NCBI GenBank assembly: GCA_021307315.1
Contig: JAJSPD010000153.1
Location: 1-47,697 of the forward strand
Length of the DNA stretch: 47,697 nucleotides
DNA from: Bisporella sp. PMI_857
Taxonomy: Eukaryota; Ascomycota; Leotiomycetes; Helotiales; Helotiaceae
Reading direction: 5' to 3'
Shown: positions 42,173-47,697 of the stretch, in pieces
Position numbering within the stretch: the stretch's first letter is position 1
Layout of the letters: every line of letters begins with the position of its first letter
Made by a program: the position numbers and the translations under genes
The notes under the pieces: generated by a model
Databases searched by the model: none
Told to the model about the DNA's origin: nothing
Seen by the model: only the letters and a program-made list of their open reading frames with translations

Positions 42173-45100
42173 CTACAGGTTAAGAGATTCAGCCCACAAG
42201 CCAATTGTCTGTTGCTCCATACGCTCAAGCCTTGAAAGCTCGACCCGAAGATCCATGTGAGGAGAGCCGGAAACATCAGCAAGTGTAATTGGCTCTCGTA
42301 GCCACACCCCAGCCAGGGTTCTCAGTCTTCCGAGCTGGACATTCATAGAAGTCCATTTCTTATGCTGGTCCACACCTCGCTGCGCATGAAACCGCAGATC
42401 TAGAACGAGGCTGCCAAACGTGCCTCCCTGACACTTGTAGTCTGTGATTGCAAACCCAAGCGTTAATGGGACCTGATGCCGGTTAAACGGCAATCCTGGC
42501 ATGCTAGGGATTTCCCCTCTCATTTGCACAGGGAAAATAGGAACAAGTGCATCGGGCAAACCAGAGAATGACAGGGTGTGATCATGAGCAGGTCGGACAA
42601 GAACACATAATAGCGGCGCTATGCATAGAACATATTAGTCGTCGAGTTCCATCCATGAAGCTACGGAAAGGGTCAGTGAGAATTCTAGAAGAGAGCTCTG
42701 CGCATACCTCGAACGTCTCTATCTAAGATGACTTCCTCTGCAGACCCTGTCATGCCATTAACTAGCCCTGCACTGGTGTTCGTATTCTGTAGAAGCATGA
42801 CAGGCATTCCCTTAGTAAAAGCAAAGAACCCTGGACCTTTAAGATGCTGTACTTCACCGACCTGGAACATCAATTTGAGAAGAGTTGCAGGGTCAACGTT
42901 GGATATAGCTGGAGCGTCGTGTTTTGCCGGAAAGAGGTAGATCTTTTGGCCTCGGGTCTTCGCAAACGTCTGGAGATGTGATAGATTAACTTCTTCTCGT
43001 AGGCGGTTTACTCGTATAACTGATCGGTCTGGCGGAGTCTCCCCATTTGCAACTCTGGCAGCGACGGTACATGAGTTGAGAGTCGCAACATCATCCTCCG
43101 TCAGGGTGGCAGACCGAGCTCTCTGGAGTAGGTCCTGAAAGCGAAGATCCTCTGCTTGACGCATCTGCTCTGTCAAGAACATCACCCGCGTGAAATGACC
43201 CCAGATAGCTTTGGCTGATTTTAAGACTGCTACGTCGCTGATATTCTGACTCCATATCGCATGACCACGGACTGGCTTGAACTGATTGAAATCTCCTAAC
43301 AAGATCACAATAGGTATACCACCGAAGACAGTGTCAGATGACCGATTCACATCCCAGATGGTGTTACACCGATCGTTTAGCTGGACCAGGTTTTCGAGGC
43401 TGACCATACTGACTTCATCGATAATAAAGATCTTCTTGTGAGATAGTCGAGATTTCGTAGCTTGTCCTACGGGCTGGTTACCAAACAAGCCGAGAGCAGA
43501 ATGATAAGTCGCACCGCCGATATTAGAAGCAGCTGCACCAGTAGAAGCTGTCAAGAGGACATCATCTTCCTTGCGTATAATTGAAAGACCAAAAATAAAC
43601 GCCTTGATTAGATGAGTCTTGCCAACCCCTCCAACACCGCCAAGGTAAAGTAAGAATTGATCGCGAACGGAGTTGATGTCGATAGGCTGTAGAATGCGGA
43701 GAAAAAGGGCTCTAACAACCATAGTCTGCTTTTGGTTTAACGGGTAATGGCGAGTAATGAGGCCAAGCAAAGAATCGACCGTTGGATCGCCTTGGAATGA
43801 AGCTTGCAAGACTGGAAGGGAAGCTATAGATTCTGTAGGGTAGCTGAGAACTGGAACGAGGGCAGCGTGAGGATCTTGAGGAGTGAGCATATGCAACACT
43901 TCAGAACCCGAAGGTTCTTGGTCCTTATAGGCTCTTAGCTCCTTGACCCAAGTCTTAACCACAGAATTGGCTTGGAATCGCGGGCCAAGCAGTGGAGGAT
44001 TTAGCAACATTCGCAGTGAGGATACGCCATTATTGCTAATACCAGGGAAAGCTAGAGCAGCTTGAAGCAAATTGTTGTCTGTCGGATGTAATGTAGCGAA
44101 ATCGACGTCAATATTAGCTTCCTCGTCGTCATTATAGAGATCTTGGTCCACAGTCTCGAGGTAATCGTCAAACTCTATACCACGCTCTTTCCGGTCTTGA
44201 TCGGCGGCCTCTTTACTTCGTCGAAGCAGCATAATATTCTCAGACAGCTGGACCAGGTAAGGGGGGAGCGAGTGAACAAGAAGGTTCCAAAGCCAAGTAT
44301 TCTTATATTCCGAAGCCTGAAGAGAATCAAGTCGGTGCCCTCGGAAATCGCGGCGAAGCTTGTCCCATGGATAGAACAGGCCTAGCAGAACCTCATGTAC
44401 TTCATCCTGAGTCGTCATAGTAGCGTCGAGAATACTGTTATCCCGTTCAGACATAGACGTAAAGCTACCACACAAGGACGGCGTCCTTAAGGTCTTCGCA
44501 GATCCGACAGAGACTTGAATATGAGTAGAGTGTAGCGGGTTTGATGTTTCGAAAGGGAAGCAAAGAACCCGACCGCTAGCACCCTTGAAAGTCTGTACAA
44601 AGATCTGCGAGGCGTATTCATAGAAGCATAGATGTCCTAGCCTAGCTCCCCGCTGTTCGTAATTCTCGTACAAAGAAGGGCGGCGGGTACGGCCATCAAA
44701 GCTGATGTATTGATCTGCTGTTTCGGCTGGCTCTTCTAAGCTCTGATTTAACAAGTCGTTCAGCGCCTTCCGGAAATGAACTTTGACCCAGTGAAAGTTG
44801 ATCGTAACAGATTTGTCACCCTTTGGGACATATGCAGAAGGTTGCCCAAGCAGGAAGTGAGCTACTGCAGGAGCACCAACCTCCGCGTCCTTCGTAAAGC
44901 GGTTATAGGCCTTCAAAGCAAACTTGGACATATCAAGTGGAGGTAGGGCCGGTAATCCACTGTCCTCCGCAGCCTTAGCCTCAGCAGCCTCTTGAGCCTT
45001 CTTAAGTATCGCAGCAGCAAGTACAAGCTGCCCTCGGTCGGTCTGAGCTTTGGTCGCATAATTCGTCATGTAGTAGACGGCGGCGAGGACTTTTGGAGAG

Positions 45101-45890
45101 GAAGGTGTAAAGTTGACATCATGGTTGCACCTTATTGCCGATGAAATAACGGGGTTGTACTTGTTGACAAACTGATGGTTCCTCTCCATCCGTATGTATC
45201 CCTCCTCAGTAACGACGGACTCTGGAACAAGTGGCCTTGGGAAGAGGAACCTGCACAGCTGAAAGAGCGATAGACGCTGTGTGTTATGGATCTGCTGCGT
45301 GTCCTCAACATCCGTGGCCATTCCTTCGGACTGCACAGTCGGTACGATCGTTGAGCGAGCTCTCATACCCTTCCTTTGGTATTTGGTACAGGTATTGGTG
45401 TGGGTATGCATCTGGACTCGGGCGGCCACGTTATTCGAGTCAGTGTCGAGAGCCTCCTGGAATTGAGCAAGGGACATATCATCTGGCATAGTAAAGACGG
45501 CAGTCCCAGGAGTCTCCGATGCGAACTGCTGGCCAAGACTAATATCAACCGTTTCCTTAATGATCGATCGAATGTAGGTGAGTACTCGATCCTTGAAGGC
45601 AGAGTCGGACGTAAGCCTCTGAGATAAGCTGGCAGCGCCAAAGTTCCCGGCAAGCCAGGCAAACCCGTGCAGGTGTAACATCATCCGTGTTGTAGACTCG
45701 ACTACTCCGAAGTGAGAAGTAGCAGTACCAAAGATTCCTGGCTCCTTCGAGAGGGTCCTAAAGAAGCAGTCGAAGAAGGCGGTAACAATGACGTGGAAGT
45801 ACTGTGCCACGAGACTTGGATTCTTCAGCGTCATCTGCAAGAGTGACGACTTCACCCCTGTGCCATCTAGTGGTAAGTCCGTGCACCCCC
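42173..45890 (-). pseudogene. Helitron Rep/Pif1 helicase, N-terminus truncated, one internal stop
   Basis: Rolling-circle transposase of a Helitron. The main part runs on minus from 45890 to 42708; a 47-nt intron (42661-42707) joins it to the C-terminal part ending at 42173. Rep: the HUH motif is visible as MLHLHGFAWL, preceded by FGVVEST. Helicase: Walker A GGVGGVGKTH (about two-thirds along), FIIDEVSMV, GDFNQFKP, LTEQMRQ, GMPVMLLQN and, in the last part, AITDYKCQGGTF. The N-terminal Helitron region is missing: homology stops near 45870, where a 17-bp tandem repeat and an AT-rich block begin. After the intron a TAA (42637-42635) interrupts the frame, which then stays open to the end. Inactive copy. 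Family certain; borders not found. Confidence 0.88.
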
Positions 45891-45919
45891 ATTTCGACCA
45901 CCCCCCCATTTCGACCACC
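45886..45919. repeat. Two perfect 17-bp tandem copies at the Helitron break
   Basis: CCCCCATTTCGACCACC at 45886-45902 and again at 45903-45919. They lie exactly where Helitron coding homology ends and the AT-rich block begins, so may be the terminus of another element. Confidence 0.85.
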
Positions 45920-45934
45920 CTTTACACCAAAAAC

Positions 45935-46337
45935 AGCGATTTTCAAGTATTAATAACTTTATAAATTGTTAATAGAATTATATAAAACTTTAAATATAAA
46001 TTTATTATATATAAATAATTAAATTTACAAAAAGTCAACTAAATTGAATTACGTAATATTATATATTAAATGTTTAAAGTTAACTTTTTTAATTACTAAC
46101 AAATTGTATATAAAAATAATAAAAATAAAAATTTAAATAATTTTAGTAAATATGAATAAAAAACTTTAAAATTAAAATTATATTTAGTCTATATAGTATA
46201 TTAATATATTTAAAAATTATAATATAATTTTATTAATAAAAACTTTTTTAATTAAGTAAAATATAAGTTTCCATATAAAAGATTTGTTAGTAGTTTATAT
46301 TTTATTTAATTAAAAAAGTTTTTATTAATAAAATTAT
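45935..46337. other. Extremely AT-rich block with terminal palindrome
   Basis: About 400 bp almost entirely of A and T, unlike everything around it. It starts just after the 17-bp tandem repeat and stops at the LTR start (46338). No coding frame. It ends in the palindrome at 46226-46335. It could be a RIP-saturated relic, a MITE interior or a horizontally moved AT element. Confidence 0.8.
46226..46335. repeat. 41-bp inverted repeat (near-perfect hairpin)
   Basis: Arms 46226-46266 and 46295-46335 are reverse complements with one mismatch (G at 46256 against an A in the other arm's complement). The loop is 28 nt. The right arm ends 2 bp before the LTR. Confidence 0.9.
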
Positions 46338-46597
46338 TGTAACGACGCAAGGAATCACGGGCTAGAATAGAGCCATATGGGAGTGCGTACAATAGGCTGA
46401 TAGTGATTGCCTTATAGGTCTACCTACGAAGGATACAAAAACATGAGGAACCACGGTAGAGAGTGGGAGCAGGCCCTTTATGTAGGCGACTCCAACTCTC
46501 CCCCGTATCGGCTCTGAAACCCCTCATACCCTGATCGCCATCCTTTGCTCCTGTGCCATGACCTTCGTGCCGCACCTTGGGCATACCGGTTGTTACA
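46338..46597 (-). repeat. LTR of a chromovirus (3' LTR on minus)
   Basis: 260 bp bounded by TGTAACGACG and CCGGTTGTTACA, i.e. TG...CA with TGTAAC/GTTACA terminal inverted repeats. The bases just outside on the right, read on minus, form a polypurine tract (AAGAAGGGGGG) directly before the LTR, so the internal region lies to the right and this is the 3' LTR. Confidence 0.85.
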
Positions 46598-46737
46598 TTA
46601 CCCCCCTTCTTAGAGGAAGCTTGTCCTCAAGCTTCGAAATGAGGCGAGTCGGCCCTCATCAAAGAAGTGTCGTCATTGTACTGCACAGAATGCTCTCTGC
46701 GTGCCCGTAAGTCCCGAATCCTATCCGTATCTCCTTT

Positions 46738-47216
46738 TTGTTCACTTTTGGTATAGATCCCGTGGTACGTTTCACCAAATTTGCTGCCCTTCAGGCAGCA
46801 CAAGGTGTACAAATCAGTGCTGCGGCAGCAGCGTTAGATGAGATCGTGTCGGTTAGTTCGGCGTCTATGCCTAGGACGCAGCTCGACATGAGCTTTGCAT
46901 TGTTGGAGGAGACTCGTGCTCTCCGGCCCGAAGTGGCGGACATGTCAATGGTAAGTCGTCCGTATCCTATCCGAACTCGGTCTGACCCCATTCAGGAGCT
47001 CTATGAGCTCAAGAAGATTGTGGTTGCGGTGCAGGCCTCGCGGCCAGCATAGCTGCCGCCCGGCGTGCCACCGGTCGTGTCACCAAGGGAAAAGGGCGGA
47101 AGGGTGGTCGGGTGAGTCCTCCCCGGGCTACCAACCCGTATGAGGATGAGGACGAGGACGAGGATGAGGGAGAGGTGGAGGATCCGGCGGAGGGGGAGGA
47201 TCCTGCAACTGAGTAG
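46738..47216 (+). other. Antisense reading frame inside the chromovirus 3' region
   Basis: On plus, against the direction of the retroelement. A frame open from 46738 to 47052 reads FAALQAAQGVQISAAAAALDE and ELYELKKIVVAVQA. It contains an in-frame 45-nt segment with perfect intron signals (GTAAGT at 46951, CAG at 46995). In the next frame a basic stretch (RRATGRVTKGKGRKGGR) and an acidic tail (EDEDEDEDEGE) follow, up to a TAG at 47214-47216. The switch of frame near 47045 means one lesion or an unseen splice. No clear ATG start is visible. It looks like a small nuclear-type protein. Which strand is real is not proven. Confidence 0.4.
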
Positions 47217-47487
47217 AAGGGTGTTAGGCCCTGTTTCGGAAGGCAAGTCGGCACCTTCGTGATACAGACTTCGACAATACCTATTCGCGAGAGTAGTTGC
47301 CTGTGACGAAATCGGTCTAGTGTTATTGGAGGGTCTGTATCGCAAGGATCGTTGACTTGGGCCTTGGATCAGAGGGTATCAGATTCCCAATTGAATTGCT
47401 TTGCTTGTGTCATACTTGTATCGTAGTCTGTGACTATAATCTGAAGTGAAATGAGGTCGGAGGGTTGTCGGAGGGGATTCGATATTG

Positions 47488-47697
47488 CTACGCCCGGTCA
47501 TCTGCCAAGTGATCGTAGTCTTCCTGGCCAGATTCCCAAGCTGTAATCCACTCTGCAAGCCTCCGAGGGGGCCCTGGCAGTTGAGGGTTATTTGTATGGA
47601 AGTCGCGGATCTTGTGTGGTGAACCTATAAAGTTGGAGGCAGGATACCATTCTGGGTCCGGATCGTGGCCGACCCAGCTCACTTGATATTCAGAACG
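47488..47697 (-). CDS. Chromovirus pol C-terminus with chromodomain (partial)
   Basis: The final 69 codons of pol; the frame is open to the window edge. The motif VSWVGHDPDPEWYPASNF and then GSPHKIRDFH followed by GPPRRLAEW is the chromodomain that ends fungal Tf/MAGGY-type integrases and directs integration to chromatin marks. The stop is TAG (47490-47488). Integrase and reverse transcriptase would lie to the right, outside the window. Confidence 0.9.
   Translation of the reverse strand, partial: RSEYQVSWVGHDPDPEWYPASNFIGSPHKIRDFHTNNPQLPGPPRRLAEWITAWESGQEDYDHLADDRA

Larger units (their letters stand above)
46338..47697 (-). mobile_element. 3' part of a Ty3/gypsy chromovirus
   Basis: Minus-strand element: pol C-terminus at the window edge (47697-47488), about 890 bp of 3' sequence, polypurine tract, then the LTR. 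The element continues beyond the window. Confidence 0.85.

Noticed and set aside
47001..47345. Minus frame of 114 codons with Leu/Ile/Val runs
   Set aside because: It is the antisense of the acidic GAG/GAC repeat tract, whose plus-strand reading is more protein-like.

Overview
The window looks like nuclear DNA of a filamentous ascomycete (Pezizomycotina). Protein genes carry short GT-AG introns of about 45-130 nt. Gene families are typical of that group: a PDR-type ABC transporter, a Zn(II)2Cys6 regulator, an SNG1/DUF3533 membrane protein and an ankyrin NLR. The mobile elements are fungal in type: a Tad1-like LINE, a chromovirus, a Helitron, hAT and pogo-like DNA transposons. One miniature element has ends resembling impala/mimp elements, which hints at Fusarium or a relative, but the species cannot be fixed from this sequence. 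All exon coordinates are my own splice predictions from GT/AG sites, reading phase and family conservation.

Layout. (1) 0.9-14.5 kb is a host gene block: a small membrane protein, a 1480-aa PDR ABC transporter (minus), a divergently transcribed Zn2Cys6 factor (plus), a LINE ORF1 scrap, a broken kievitone hydratase/Diels-Alderase-like gene, and an SNG1-like protein. Transporter, regulator, modifying enzyme and stress-resistance membrane protein together suggest a xenobiotic or phytoalexin detoxification island that has partly decayed. (2) 14.8-18.9 kb holds a mimp-like MITE and a complete hAT element with a perfect 8-bp target duplication. (3) 18.9-26.4 kb is sparse: a truncated RelA/SpoT-domain gene, a three-exon chromodomain protein gene and long stretches without a confident gene. 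(4) 26.4-34.5 kb is a nest of mobile elements: an ORF1-only LINE with a (TAC)6 tail, a copia integrase scrap, a TIR element with an intact DDD triad, and a second LINE whose ORF2 is broken by a single stop. (5) 34.5-41.1 kb has a zinc-finger (DUF3505-like) scrap and a large NACHT-ankyrin NLR gene (1650 aa predicted, 22 near-identical ankyrin repeats). (6) 42.2-47.7 kb holds a Helitron Rep/Pif1 helicase truncated at its N-terminus, an extremely AT-rich block ending in a 41-bp palindrome, and the 3' end of a minus-strand chromovirus whose 3' region contains an antisense reading frame.

How the parts fit. The divergent pair (transporter and regulator) shares an 885-bp intergenic region with two CCG-N3-CGG sites, one nearer each gene, and probably forms a co-regulated efflux module. 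The rest of the window is a repeat-rich, fast-changing compartment carrying an NLR with repeat-based diversification. Three unrelated elements (hAT, LINE, Helitron) each carry a single TAA stop that could come from CAA, consistent with light CpA-to-TpA (RIP-like) mutation.
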